NCBI RefSeq assembly: GCF_002101965.1
Contig: NZ_LQQA01000030.1
Span: forward strand, 682,001-746,000
From: Mycolicibacterium wolinskyi
GTDB lineage: Bacteria; Actinomycetota; Actinomycetes; Mycobacteriales; Mycobacteriaceae
Direction of reading: 5' to 3'
Length of the DNA: 64,000 nucleotides
The first letter of the stretch is position 1. Each line of letters opens with the position of its first letter. A model generated the notes under the pieces. It had not been told where the DNA came from, ran no database searches, and worked only from the letters and a program-made list of their open reading frames with translations. Position numbers and translations under genes: made by a program. Below, piece after piece: positions 46,317 through 55,115 of the stretch.

Positions 46317-47165
46317 CTAGGGCTGCACGTACCCCGGCGGGTTGGGGGTGTCGACCCACAGATCCACACCGAGGTCCGAGCCCGGCACGCAGTCGTAGAC
46401 CGACAGATCGGTGACGCCGTTGTCGAGCAGCACGTCCTCACACAGCAGGCTGTGACCCGTGTACTCACGAGCCGGTTTGTTGAAGATCGCGTATGCGGCG
46501 TCGGCGTACACCGCGGGCTTGCGGGCCCGCGCCATCGCCTCGTCGCCGCCGAGCAGGTTCTGCACGGCGGCGGTGGCCACCAGGGTGCGCGGCCACAACG
46601 TGTTCGACGCGATACCCGCCTCACGCATCTCTTCGGCAATGCCCAACGCGCACAACGTCATCCCGAATTTCGCCATCATGTACGCGGTCGGCTTGAGCCA
46701 CTCCGATTCCAGCCGGATCGGCGGCGACAGCGTCAGAATGTGCGGATTCTCCCGGCCTTTCATGTGCGGGATACAGGCCTGCGACACGGCGTACGTACCG
46801 CGGATCTGGATACCGTTCATCAGGTCGAACCGCTTGAGCGGCACCTCTTCGATCGAGCCGAGGTTGATCGCCGACGCGTTGTTGACGCAGATGTCGATGC
46901 CGCCGAAGTGCTCGACGGCCTTGGCCACCGCACCGGCGACCGAATCGCCGTCACGCACGTCACCCACGATCGGCAGGGCCTGCCCGCCGGCCTCCTCGAT
47001 CTCCTTGGCGGCGGTGTAGATCGTCCCCTCGAGTTTGGGGTGCGGTTCGGCGGTCTTGGCGACCAGCGCGATATTGGCGCCGTCGGCGGCCGCCCGCTTG
47101 GCGATCTCGAGACCGATACCGCGGCTGGCACCGGAGATGAACATGGTCTTTCCGGACAGTGTCAT
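46317..47165 (-). CDS. Short-chain dehydrogenase (HSDL2-like)
   Basis: This 282-residue classical SDR has TGxxxGIG at the start (FISGASRGIGLEIA), NNAS at CVNNASAINLG and catalytic Tyr-x3-Lys at AYMMAKFGM. It resembles bacterial HSDL2-type SDRs, whose substrates are unknown but probably lipid-derived. It matches Rv3224 by length and position. The C-terminal tail GVDLWVDTPNPPGYVQP is unlike fatty-acid-chain reductases. It lies 9 bp from the downstream LysR gene on the same strand. Confidence 0.88.
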   Translation of the reverse strand: MTLSGKTMFISGASRGIGLEIAKRAAADGANIALVAKTAEPHPKLEGTIYTAAKEIEEAGGQALPIVGDVRDGDSVAGAVAKAVEHFGGIDICVNNASAINLGSIEEVPLKRFDLMNGIQIRGTYAVSQACIPHMKGRENPHILTLSPPIRLESEWLKPTAYMMAKFGMTLCALGIAEEMREAGIASNTLWPRTLVATAAVQNLLGGDEAMARARKPAVYADAAYAIFNKPAREYTGHSLLCEDVLLDNGVTDLSVYDCVPGSDLGVDLWVDTPNPPGYVQP

Positions 47166-47174
47166 GAGGTCACC

Positions 47175-48053
47175 CTATTCCGTGAGCTCGCGCAACACTC
47201 CCAACACATTGGCGATGACGGCCGAATCCTGAGTCCGGGCGGCGACCAGGTCGACGCCCAACGACGCAGGCGCCAACGGCACGTAACGCACCCCGGCGAT
47301 GTCGAGCGCGGCCGTGGGGGCGGGGACGATCGCGACGCCGATCCCGGCCGCGACGAGCGTCACGAGGGTCGAGGTTTCGGAGACCTCCTGACGGATCCGC
47401 GGCACGTACCCGGCATCGGCGCATATCGCCGCGACCAGGTTGCTCATGACCGAGCGGCCATGGCCGGCGTGAACGACGAAATCCTCGTCGCGCAGATCGT
47501 CGACGGTCACCTCGGCGCGGCCGGCCAGGCGATGGTCGGCGGGCAGCGCGGCCAGCAACCGGTCGCGGCGCACTGTCTCGGTCACGACGCCGTCGTGCAT
47601 CACCGGCGGACGCAGCAGCGCGAGATCGATGCCGCCCGAGACGAGGGCCTCGAGCTGGGCGGGCGCCAGCATCTCGCCACGCACACTGACCTCGACACCG
47701 GGCAACGATTCGCCGAGCGCCCGGACCAGCTGCGGAAGCAGTGAATACGTGGCCGAACCGACGCATCCAATCGCCACCCGTCCCTCGATACCCGCGGCGA
47801 TCCGCCGGGCCTGGCCGGCCGCCTCCTCGACGGCGTCGAGAATCTCGACAGTGCGCTGCAGGTAAGCGCGGCCGGCCGGGGTCAGCTCGACCGTGCGGGT
47901 GGTGCGGATCAGCAGCTCGACACCGAGCTCACGTTCGAGCTGTCGGATCTGCTGGGACAATGGCGGCTGGGCGATGTGCAGGCGTTCCGCCGCGCGGCCG
48001 AAGTGCAGTTCCTCGCCGACGGCCCGGAAGTAGCGCAGGTGACGCAGTTCCAC
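47175..48053 (-). CDS. LysR-type regulator of the pca operon
   Basis: This 292-residue LysR protein has an N-terminal winged HTH (VELRHLRYFRAVGEELHFGRAAERLHIAQPPLSQQIRQLE). The C-terminal effector domain is like those of CatM/BenM (VAIGCVGSATYSLLPQLVRAL, DLALLRPPV). GTG 48053 gives the canonical VELRHLRYF start; MHGVLI upstream is less likely. It is divergent from pcaF, 77 bp away. A TCTGA-N5-TCAGA operator (48086-48100) lies between them, so it probably activates pcaFDIJ in response to an aromatic-pathway intermediate. Confidence 0.88.
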   Translation of the reverse strand: MELRHLRYFRAVGEELHFGRAAERLHIAQPPLSQQIRQLERELGVELLIRTTRTVELTPAGRAYLQRTVEILDAVEEAAGQARRIAAGIEGRVAIGCVGSATYSLLPQLVRALGESLPGVEVSVRGEMLAPAQLEALVSGGIDLALLRPPVMHDGVVTETVRRDRLLAALPADHRLAGRAEVTVDDLRDEDFVVHAGHGRSVMSNLVAAICADAGYVPRIRQEVSETSTLVTLVAAGIGVAIVPAPTAALDIAGVRYVPLAPASLGVDLVAARTQDSAVIANVLGVLRELTE

Positions 48054-48085
48054 TATTAGGACTCCGTGCATATCAATGGGGCAGA

Positions 48086-48100
48086 TCTGAGTATTTCAGA
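48086..48100. promoter_or_regulatory. LysR-type operator between the regulator and pcaF
   Basis: TCTGA (48086-48090) and TCAGA (48096-48100) flank GTATT, a palindromic LysR-type box (T-N13-A). It is central to the 77-bp divergent promoter region. -10 and -35 elements are not obvious. Confidence 0.6.
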
Positions 48101-48130
48101 ATATGTGTCCGGTTGCCTAACGTCGAAGGC

Positions 48131-49360
48131 ATGACTTCGGCTTCATCCGCGTCCCAAGTGGTGATATGCAGCCCGATCCGAACCCCGGTCGGCCGGATGG
48201 GCGGCGCGCTGGCAGCCCTGACGGCGACGGATCTGGCCACGATCACCCTGCGTGAACTCGTCACCCGCACCGGCTTGGGTGAGAACGACATCGACGACGT
48301 CGTGCTCGGCAATGGATACGCCAGTGGTGAGGCCCCCGCGATCGGCCGGATCGCCGCACTCGATGCCGGCCTCGGCACCGGCGTGCCGGGCCTGCAGATC
48401 GACCGCCGCTGCGGGTCGGGATTGCAGGCGGTGCTCTACGCGGCCGGACAGGTCGCGACTGGTGCGGCCCGCACCGTGGTCGCCGGCGGCGCCGAATCGA
48501 TGTCGAACGTCGAGCACTACGCGCTCGGGCTGCGCACCGGTGTGCGGCAGGGCGGCATCGCCCTACAGGACCGACTGGATCGGGCGCGCGAAACCGCCGG
48601 TGGCGCAAGCCATCCCATTTCAGGCGGAATGATCGAGACCGCTGAGAACCTGCGCCGCGAATACGCCATCTCGCGCGAGGAGCAAGACGCACTGGCGCTG
48701 CGCTCGCATCAGCGCGCGGTCGCCGCGCACAAGGCCGGCCGGTTCGCCGATGAACTCGTGCCGGTGACCGTGCCGGGTAAACGCAAGCCTGACATCGTCG
48801 TCGACCGCGACGAGCATCCCCGCGCCGACATCAGCATCGAGCAGCTGGCGTCGTTGCGCCCGATCCGCGGCAAGGTCGACGCCGAGGCCACGGTGACGGC
48901 CGGCAACGCCTCTGGCCAGAACGACGGCGCCGCGATGTGCGTCGTCACCACCCGTGCCGAAGCCGAAAAGCACGGTCTCACACCGCTTCTGATGGTTAAG
49001 TCGTGGGCGGTCACCGGATGTGCACCGGAAGCGATGGGCATCGGGCCCGTCGGCGCGACGGCCGCGGCGCTGGACCGGGCCGGCCTGGTGCTCGACGAGA
49101 TCGACCTCATCGAGCTCAACGAGGCGTTCGCCGCTCAGGTGCTCGCGGTCCTGGACCGGTGGAAGGTCGACCCGCTCGACGACCGGGTGAATCCCAACGG
49201 TTCTGGGATCTCGCTGGGCCATCCGATCGGCGCCACCGGCGCGCGCATCCTGGCGACCGCGGCCCACGAAGCCGTCCGCCGAGACGCCCGCTACGTGCTC
49301 GAAACCATGTGTATCGGTGGGGGACAGGGCCTCGCGGCAATTTTCGAGGCGGTGCGATGA
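48131..49360 (+). CDS. pcaF: 3-oxoadipyl-CoA thiolase
   Basis: This 409-residue thiolase cleaves 3-oxoadipyl-CoA to succinyl-CoA and acetyl-CoA, the last step of the beta-ketoadipate pathway. It has nucleophile Cys94 in IDRRCGSGLQAV, GHPIGATGAR with the catalytic His and CIGGGQG with the second Cys. The ATG at 48131 follows a weak GAAGG. The operon pcaF-pcaD-pcaI-pcaJ is tightly coupled by ATGA overlaps. It could act as a general acyl-CoA thiolase; pathway assignment is from context. Confidence 0.92.
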   Translation: MTSASSASQVVICSPIRTPVGRMGGALAALTATDLATITLRELVTRTGLGENDIDDVVLGNGYASGEAPAIGRIAALDAGLGTGVPGLQIDRRCGSGLQAVLYAAGQVATGAARTVVAGGAESMSNVEHYALGLRTGVRQGGIALQDRLDRARETAGGASHPISGGMIETAENLRREYAISREEQDALALRSHQRAVAAHKAGRFADELVPVTVPGKRKPDIVVDRDEHPRADISIEQLASLRPIRGKVDAEATVTAGNASGQNDGAAMCVVTTRAEAEKHGLTPLLMVKSWAVTGCAPEAMGIGPVGATAAALDRAGLVLDEIDLIELNEAFAAQVLAVLDRWKVDPLDDRVNPNGSGISLGHPIGATGARILATAAHEAVRRDARYVLETMCIGGGQGLAAIFEAVR

Positions 49361-50118
49361 GCGTCCATCACATCGTCAGCGGGCGGCCCGATGCGCCGGT
49401 CGTCGTGTTCTCGAATTCTCTGGGCTCGACCCACCGCATGTGGGATGCCCAGTTGGCCGCGTTCGAGGAACGGTTCCGCGTGGTGCGTTACGACACGCGC
49501 GGGCACGGCCAGTCACCGGTGCCCGACGGCCCCTACTCGATCGACGACCTCGCCGATGACGTCGTCACGCTGATGGACGCCCTCGACGTGGAACGCGCGC
49601 ACGTGGTCGGGCTGTCGCTGGGCGGCATGACCGCCATGCGGCTCGCCGCGCGCAACCCCGAACGCGTCGACCGGTTGGCCGTGCTGTGCACGGGAGCGCA
49701 ATTGCCGCCTGCCTCGGCGTGGACCGACCGAGCCGCCACCGTGCGGGCCGACGGCACCAAGGCTGTCGCCGAAGCCGTCGTGGCGCGGTGGTTCACGCCC
49801 CAATTCCTCGCCGAGCGGCCCGACCTCAAAACTGAGCACGAAGCCATGGTCGCCGCGACGCCGGCCGAAGGCTACGCGGGCTGCTGCGAGGCCATCGCGG
49901 CACTCGACCTTCGTGCCGACCTGCCGAACATCACGGCACCGACGTTGGCGATCGCCGGAACCGACGACCCGGCAACCCCGCCCGCGAAACTGGCCGAGAT
50001 CGCCGACACCGTGCGCAACGGCCGCCTGGTCGAGGTGGCGCATGCGGCCCACCTCGCCAACGCCGAGCAACCCGGCATCATCACGCCCGCCCTCATTGAT
50101 TTCTTGGAGCGATCATGA
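49357..50118 (+). CDS. pcaD: 3-oxoadipate enol-lactonase
   Basis: This 253-residue alpha/beta hydrolase opens beta-ketoadipate enol-lactone. It has the nucleophile elbow GLSLGG with Ser87, an oxyanion region FSNSLGSTHRMWD and a C-terminal His in VEVAHAAHLAN. It starts with an ATGA overlap on pcaF. Enol-lactonase is where the catechol branch (catABC) feeds the shared pathway. The gene links the two halves of the island. Confidence 0.92.
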   Translation: MSVHHIVSGRPDAPVVVFSNSLGSTHRMWDAQLAAFEERFRVVRYDTRGHGQSPVPDGPYSIDDLADDVVTLMDALDVERAHVVGLSLGGMTAMRLAARNPERVDRLAVLCTGAQLPPASAWTDRAATVRADGTKAVAEAVVARWFTPQFLAERPDLKTEHEAMVAATPAEGYAGCCEAIAALDLRADLPNITAPTLAIAGTDDPATPPAKLAEIADTVRNGRLVEVAHAAHLANAEQPGIITPALIDFLERS

Positions 50119-50903
50119 CCCTCAACAAGGTGGTCGAATCGGCGGCCGTCGCCGTCGCCGACGTCCCCAGCGGCGCCAGCCTCGCCGTCGGCGGATTCGG
50201 CCTGGCCGGTATCCCGTGGTTTTTGATCGAGGCACTGTTGGAACAGGGCGCGGACGATCTGACGATCGTCTCCAACAACTGTGGCGTCGACGGCGCCGGG
50301 CTCGGCCTGCTGCTGGAGGCGGGCCGCATCAGCCGGGTCATCGCCTCCTACGTCGGCGAGAACAAAGAGTTCGCGCGTCAGTACCTCGCAGGCGAACTCA
50401 CCGTCGAACTCACCCCGCAGGGCACCCTCGCGGAGCGGATGCGGGCCGGCGGCAGCGGGATCGGCGCGTTCTTCACGCCGACGGGCGTGGGCACGCTCGT
50501 CGCCGAGGGCGGCCTGCCGTGGCGCTATCACCCGGACGGCACCGTCGCGCTGGCCTCGCCCGCCAAGGAGGTTCGCACCTTCGGCGGCAAGGAAATGGTG
50601 CTCGAGGAATCCATCGTCACCGACTACGCGCTCGTGCGGGCCGCCGTCGTCGACAAGGCCGGCAACTGCAAATTCCACGCCGCCGCACGCAACTTCAACC
50701 CGCCGGCCGCGATGTCCGGGCGGGTCACCGTGGTCGAGGCCGAGCAGGTCGTCGAGGTCGGCGAGCTGCATCCCGACGAGATCCACCTGCCTGGCATCTT
50801 CGTCAAGCGGATCGTCGCGCTGACGCCGGAACAGGCCGCGCACAAGGACATCGAGAAACGCACGACCCGGGCCCGCCCGGGCTCCGAGGAGGCAGCACGA
50901 TGA
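50115..50903 (+). CDS. pcaI: 3-oxoadipate CoA-transferase subunit A
   Basis: This 262-residue CoA-transferase alpha subunit moves CoA from succinyl-CoA to 3-oxoadipate. It has SGASLAVGGFGLAGIPWFLIEALLEQG at the start and the LTPQGTLAERMRAGGSGIGAFFTPTGVGT block. Succinyl-CoA:3-ketoacid transferases (ScoA) are close relatives; the pca context favours PcaI. It overlaps pcaD and pcaJ by ATGA. Confidence 0.9.
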   Translation: MTLNKVVESAAVAVADVPSGASLAVGGFGLAGIPWFLIEALLEQGADDLTIVSNNCGVDGAGLGLLLEAGRISRVIASYVGENKEFARQYLAGELTVELTPQGTLAERMRAGGSGIGAFFTPTGVGTLVAEGGLPWRYHPDGTVALASPAKEVRTFGGKEMVLEESIVTDYALVRAAVVDKAGNCKFHAAARNFNPPAAMSGRVTVVEAEQVVEVGELHPDEIHLPGIFVKRIVALTPEQAAHKDIEKRTTRARPGSEEAAR

Positions 50904-51550
50904 GCTGGACCCGCGAACAGATGGCAGCACGAGCCGCGGCCGAACTGCACGATGGCGACTACGTGAACCTCGGCATCGGGTTGCCCACCCTCATTCCGGA
51001 CTACCTGCCGGAGGGCTCGGACGTCACACTGCACGCCGAGAACGGCATCCTCGGCGTCGGGCCGTTTCCGTATGACGACGAGGTCGACCCGGATCTCATC
51101 AACGCGGGCAAGCAGACCGTGTCCGTGGTCGCCGGTGCCTCTTTCTTCGACTCGGCAACGAGTTTCGCGATGATCCGCGGCGGGCACGTCGACGTCGCGG
51201 TGCTGGGCGGTATGCAGGTCGCGGCCAACGGTGACCTGGCCAACTGGATGGTGCCCGGATCGATGGTCAAGGGCATGGGTGGCGCGATGGATCTCGTCAG
51301 CGGAGCCGGCCGCGTCATCGTGCTGATGGATCACGTCGCCAAATCCGGTGCTGCCAAACTCGTTTCGTCATGCAACCTGCCGCTCACCGGCAAGGCCGTG
51401 GTGAGCCGGGTGATCACCGACCTCGGCGTCTTCGATGTCACGGGTGACGGCTTCCGCGTCGTCGAGCTCGCGCCCGGCGTTGACTACGACGACGTGGTGG
51501 CCAAGACCGGCGCGACGGTCATCGACGGCCGCGTTCCCGCGGGCGTCTAG
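50900..51550 (+). CDS. pcaJ: 3-oxoadipate CoA-transferase subunit B
   Basis: This 216-residue CoA-transferase beta subunit has NLGIGLPTLIPDY and the catalytic Glu in LHAENGILG, the residue that forms the CoA thioester. GGMQVAANGDLANWMVPG follows. The ATG overlaps the pcaI stop. It closes the operon, 18 bp before the convergent VanY-like gene. ScoB is an alternative name. Confidence 0.9.
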   Translation: MSWTREQMAARAAAELHDGDYVNLGIGLPTLIPDYLPEGSDVTLHAENGILGVGPFPYDDEVDPDLINAGKQTVSVVAGASFFDSATSFAMIRGGHVDVAVLGGMQVAANGDLANWMVPGSMVKGMGGAMDLVSGAGRVIVLMDHVAKSGAAKLVSSCNLPLTGKAVVSRVITDLGVFDVTGDGFRVVELAPGVDYDDVVAKTGATVIDGRVPAGV

Positions 51551-51568
51551 GGTCCGTCAGCGAGTAGA

Positions 51569-52078
51569 TCAGCCCGCCGCGTTGGGCAGCAGTGGTGGGC
51601 AGTGGCCCCCCGGGTCGGCGACCAGTTCGAAGTGCCACAGTTCGTTGGCGTAGATCTGGCACAGCCCGAACCGGGAACCGTTGGCGATCAGCCATTGATC
51701 GGCGCCCGCGCCGCCGATGTCGACGGCCTCGCCGGTCACGTGCCGGGACGCCGCCGGAGTCTGCACGTACTCGCGCGCGGCGGCCAGGCTGCCGTACGTC
51801 TGCACCGCGTCGTCGAGCAGGCTCTGCTGGAACTCCGCGGACCGCCACCCCGAGGTGACGGTCATCGTGATGCCCTCCGCCGCCGCGGCGGTGGCAGCGT
51901 TCTGGATGGCGGTCAGAAGCCGCGGGTCGAGCCGGTTGATGGCCGGATTCTGCACGTCGAACGGGGTCAGGGTCTGACCGTTCGCGAGGGACCCGTCACC
52001 GGGATCGATTGCAATCGTGTTGTCGGCGAGCTCGATCTGCGGGGTTGCGGTCGGTGTGCCGAGCGCCGCGACCACCAC
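51569..52078 (-). CDS. VanY-type D-alanyl-D-alanine carboxypeptidase, 5' end probably frameshifted
   Basis: This is a 169-residue LD/DD-peptidase of the VanY fold. The zinc/active-site motif is SRHVTGEAVDIG, followed by ELWHFEL. The in-frame start, GTG 52078, leaves no full signal peptide. Reading upstream meets a hydrophobic in-frame stretch and then a stop (52139-52141). If one G were added to the GGGG run at 52108-52111, ATG 52128 would give MMGRFLGAGAVASLVAG, a normal export signal. Either a one-base deletion or sequencing error is likely. Function: trimming peptidoglycan stem peptides. Confidence 0.72.
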   Translation of the reverse strand: MVVAALGTPTATPQIELADNTIAIDPGDGSLANGQTLTPFDVQNPAINRLDPRLLTAIQNAATAAAAEGITMTVTSGWRSAEFQQSLLDDAVQTYGSLAAAREYVQTPAASRHVTGEAVDIGGAGADQWLIANGSRFGLCQIYANELWHFELVADPGGHCPPLLPNAAG

Positions 52079-52153
52079 ACCTGCGACCAGCGACGCGACC
52101 GCACCGGCCCCAGAAACCTCCCCATCATCGTGCCCACATTACGCACCGCCGGG

Positions 52154-54787
52154 TCATCTGCGAAGTGCAGCTAACTCTGCGCGGGACCGAACGCCCAACT
52201 TCGCGTACACCCGGGTCAGGTGGTACTGCACGGTCTTGGGGGAGACGAACAGTTCGGCAGCTACTTCACGGTTCGACAGGCCCTGCGCCACGAGTGAGGT
52301 CACCGCGTCTTCCTGCGGGGTCAGTTCGACGCTGTCGCGCGAGCCGCGCAGTTGGTGCAGGCCGCCGGCCTTGAGTTCGCGCTCGCAGCGGGCGACGACG
52401 GCGTGCGCGCCGAGCGACAAGTACAGGTCGCGGGCCGTGCTGATGACGGCGTCGGCCTCACGGCGCTTCCCGGCCCGGCGCAGGGTCTGACCGTAGGCGA
52501 AGTTGATGCGTGCCCGGTCATAGCGCAGTGGCAGCCCGTCGATCAGGGCCAGGGACTCCTCGAACTTCACGCGTGCCGCCGCGAGGTCTCCCTGGGCACC
52601 CAGGAGCCTGCCGCGCGCGTATCCGAGACGTGCCATGGCCGAGCGATGCCCACGTTCCTCGGCCTGCTCTTCGTGCGGACGCAGGAATACGTCTGCGGCC
52701 TCCAACTTGCCGTCGATGACCAGAGCGTTGGCCATCAGGTCGGGCCACGGCCAGTAGCCGGGTTCGGCGAGTGAGGTGCCCGCCGCCATCGCGGCGAGTG
52801 GCTCCACGACGCGCAGTACCTTCGCGTAGTCCGCTTCGGCCTCCGCGACCTGCGCCCGCGCGAGAATGGTGGGTATCCGCATCATCTCGTAGTCCTGTGT
52901 GACCACGTCGGCCGCGCGTACCGCGGATTCCGCTGCGGCCCAGTCGCCGCGTAACGCATTTATCTGTGCGGCAGTCCATTCCAGGAGCGGTGTGACGATC
53001 ACGATGCCGCTGGAGTCGGCCAGGTCGAGACCGGATTCGACGGTGGCCAGGGCGGCATCCCAGTCCCCGCTGACGAATTGCACGCGGGCCAGCCAACCTT
53101 TCGTCCACAATGTGATTCGCGTCGATCCCCCCAAACCTGCTGTGGCCACCGCGCTTTCCAAGTTGCTGCGGGCCGCGTCGACGTCGTCGCGAATGAGTTG
53201 CAGCCAGCCCCGGCCCATCGTGATGCGCTGCGCCTGCGCACCGTGCCGAAGCCGGCCCGCCAGTGCGTCGTAGGACGCGGTTGCTTCATCCGGACGTCCT
53301 GCGGCGGCCAGTCCGAGTCCGCGGATCGCGGCGGACTCGATCCCGGTGGGGGAGTCCCGATCGGCCAGGCGCAATGCGGTATCGGCCCAGGCGACCAGTT
53401 CGTCGCCGCGGCAGCGGATGAGGGAGTGCAGCACGTAGCGCTGCGCGATGAGCGCGGCGATCTCCGGATCGCGCTTGCTGTTGACGATGTCCCAGGCTCG
53501 GCGCAGCCGGACCTCAGCTTCGGTCGCGCGGCCCCGCAGTATCGCGAGATACGCCAGAACGGCGTTGCGCAAGGGAGTTTCGCGGAGAACCTCGACCGAA
53601 GGCACGAGGGATGCGGCAGCCGAACAGTCGCCCGCGGCCACGAGCGCGTCGACCGAGCGCGTGAGGCGTTCGTCGCGCAGCAATGGATCCGGTGTCAGCC
53701 GACTCGAGTCGCGAAACAAGATCGCGGCTTGCGCCCACGCTCCCTCGTTGCCGCGCGTGTGGGCCAGTGCGTTGACCTCGTCGGCGAGCGTTTCGTCCGG
53801 CAGGGGTGCGGCGGCGACCCGGTGCCGAAGCTGCCGCGCCTGGTCGGTGACGATCTCGGCAGCACGGCGATGCGATTCGGCAACGGCGCGTACCCCCATG
53901 AGCTGCAGCACCGCGGTCCGGCAGAGTGGATCGGGTAGGCTGGGCTCGAACTGCGTTGTCTGCAACAGTAATCCGGCCGACACGCCGGCGTCGAGGCCGA
54001 CCAGTGGGTCATCGGCGCCCGCCAGCGCGGCGGCCTCGGCGAGGGATGCGCCAGCACCCAATACGGCGAAGGCCTCCACCAGGGCGCGGCCATCGGTTCC
54101 GCAGTGCAACAGCGCGGCCTCGACGGAAGCCAGGACGTGCGAAGGCGCAGGCAGGGTCGCATCCGGGCGGGACCACACCGCCGCAGGCGCCTCGTCGAGC
54201 AGGGCCAGCGCGTGCCGCGGGTTGCCCCGAGTATGGCGGGTCAGTGCGTCGACCATCGCGGGATGCAGTGTGACACCATGCCTGCGGGCGATCTCACCGA
54301 TCGCGTTCGGAAGCAGCCCGGCCAACCGGATCTGGTGCGCGGCGATGTCGGCGGACACGTCGTCGAGGGTCTCCATGCCGAGTGCGATCAGCACGGGGAT
54401 CTCACTCTGATGTCGCACCAGGGTCGAAATAGCCTGCAATGAAACAGGATCAGCATTGTGGGCATCGTCGATCACCAGCAGTAGCGTGCCGCGACCGGTC
54501 AAATGGTCGACCAGGTGCGCCGCGGCGTCGAGCGGATCCGCGGGCATCTCGTCCTGGAGCAGTTGGGCGAGCACGCCGGCGGGCAGATCGGACTCCCATG
54601 CGGTGGCCTGTGCCCACCGGCCGGACCGTTGTGCCGCGAGTTCCCTCAGCACGGCGGTCTTGCCGATGCCGGGTTCGCCGGTCACTGCGACCACGACCGC
54701 GCCGTGCTCGGCCTCGGCGAGCAGGTCTGACAGTTCAGCCAGTTCGCGCTCCCGGCCGATGCATCCTGTCGAACCGACCACGTCCAC
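52154..54787 (-). CDS. LAL-family (large ATP-binding LuxR) transcriptional regulator
   Basis: This 877-residue regulator has an N-terminal STAND/NTPase domain (Walker A GEPGIGKT at residues 37-44, Walker B LLLVIDDAH). TPR-like helices fill the middle. A C-terminal LuxR helix-turn-helix ends it (LTPQEDAVTSLVAQGLSNREVAAELFVSPKTVQYHLTRVYAKLGV). LAL proteins integrate nucleotide and metabolite signals; the inducer is not predictable. The start is GTG 54787. It lies between the pca and ben/cat halves of the island and may control one of them. Confidence 0.9.
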   Translation of the reverse strand: MDVVGSTGCIGRERELAELSDLLAEAEHGAVVVAVTGEPGIGKTAVLRELAAQRSGRWAQATAWESDLPAGVLAQLLQDEMPADPLDAAAHLVDHLTGRGTLLLVIDDAHNADPVSLQAISTLVRHQSEIPVLIALGMETLDDVSADIAAHQIRLAGLLPNAIGEIARRHGVTLHPAMVDALTRHTRGNPRHALALLDEAPAAVWSRPDATLPAPSHVLASVEAALLHCGTDGRALVEAFAVLGAGASLAEAAALAGADDPLVGLDAGVSAGLLLQTTQFEPSLPDPLCRTAVLQLMGVRAVAESHRRAAEIVTDQARQLRHRVAAAPLPDETLADEVNALAHTRGNEGAWAQAAILFRDSSRLTPDPLLRDERLTRSVDALVAAGDCSAAASLVPSVEVLRETPLRNAVLAYLAILRGRATEAEVRLRRAWDIVNSKRDPEIAALIAQRYVLHSLIRCRGDELVAWADTALRLADRDSPTGIESAAIRGLGLAAAGRPDEATASYDALAGRLRHGAQAQRITMGRGWLQLIRDDVDAARSNLESAVATAGLGGSTRITLWTKGWLARVQFVSGDWDAALATVESGLDLADSSGIVIVTPLLEWTAAQINALRGDWAAAESAVRAADVVTQDYEMMRIPTILARAQVAEAEADYAKVLRVVEPLAAMAAGTSLAEPGYWPWPDLMANALVIDGKLEAADVFLRPHEEQAEERGHRSAMARLGYARGRLLGAQGDLAAARVKFEESLALIDGLPLRYDRARINFAYGQTLRRAGKRREADAVISTARDLYLSLGAHAVVARCERELKAGGLHQLRGSRDSVELTPQEDAVTSLVAQGLSNREVAAELFVSPKTVQYHLTRVYAKLGVRSRAELAALRR

Positions 54788-54899
54788 ATCGTACGGCGCA
54801 CGTCCGGGCCGTCAGGCCGAGGAAATTCGATTGCGTGTGTGGACCTTCCGGAGTACCCACATTGGTTGGGTGGAGATCCGATAGAAGGGTTGGGGGATT

Positions 54900-55115
54900 G
54901 TGCGCTGCCGCAAAGGCGACGCCGTGACTGCGCGCCGCCAGATCGAAGGGATTGATGTCCCGGTCGTACCCGCAGGGTCCCGCGGGACGGTGTTGACGAC
55001 GACCATGCTCGGCAGGCCCAAGAGGGTGTTCTTCGCCGTCTCGGATGGCTGGGGACTCAAGCGGTTTCAGGTGACGGTCCGGCCAGGCGACGTGCAGGTG
55101 GCCGATCAGCCCTGA
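54900..55115 (+). CDS. Small hypothetical protein (SH3-like barrel)
   Basis: This is a 71-residue protein from GTG 54900 (VRCRKGDAVTARRQIEGIDVPVVPAGSRGTVL...). The pattern of a basic KGDAV start, Gly turns and beta strands resembles an SH3-like barrel. It has no signal, membrane segment or catalytic motif. It overlaps the convergent benCD ORF by 10 bp. Reading and function are uncertain. Confidence 0.5.
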   Translation: MRCRKGDAVTARRQIEGIDVPVVPAGSRGTVLTTTMLGRPKRVFFAVSDGWGLKRFQVTVRPGDVQVADQP

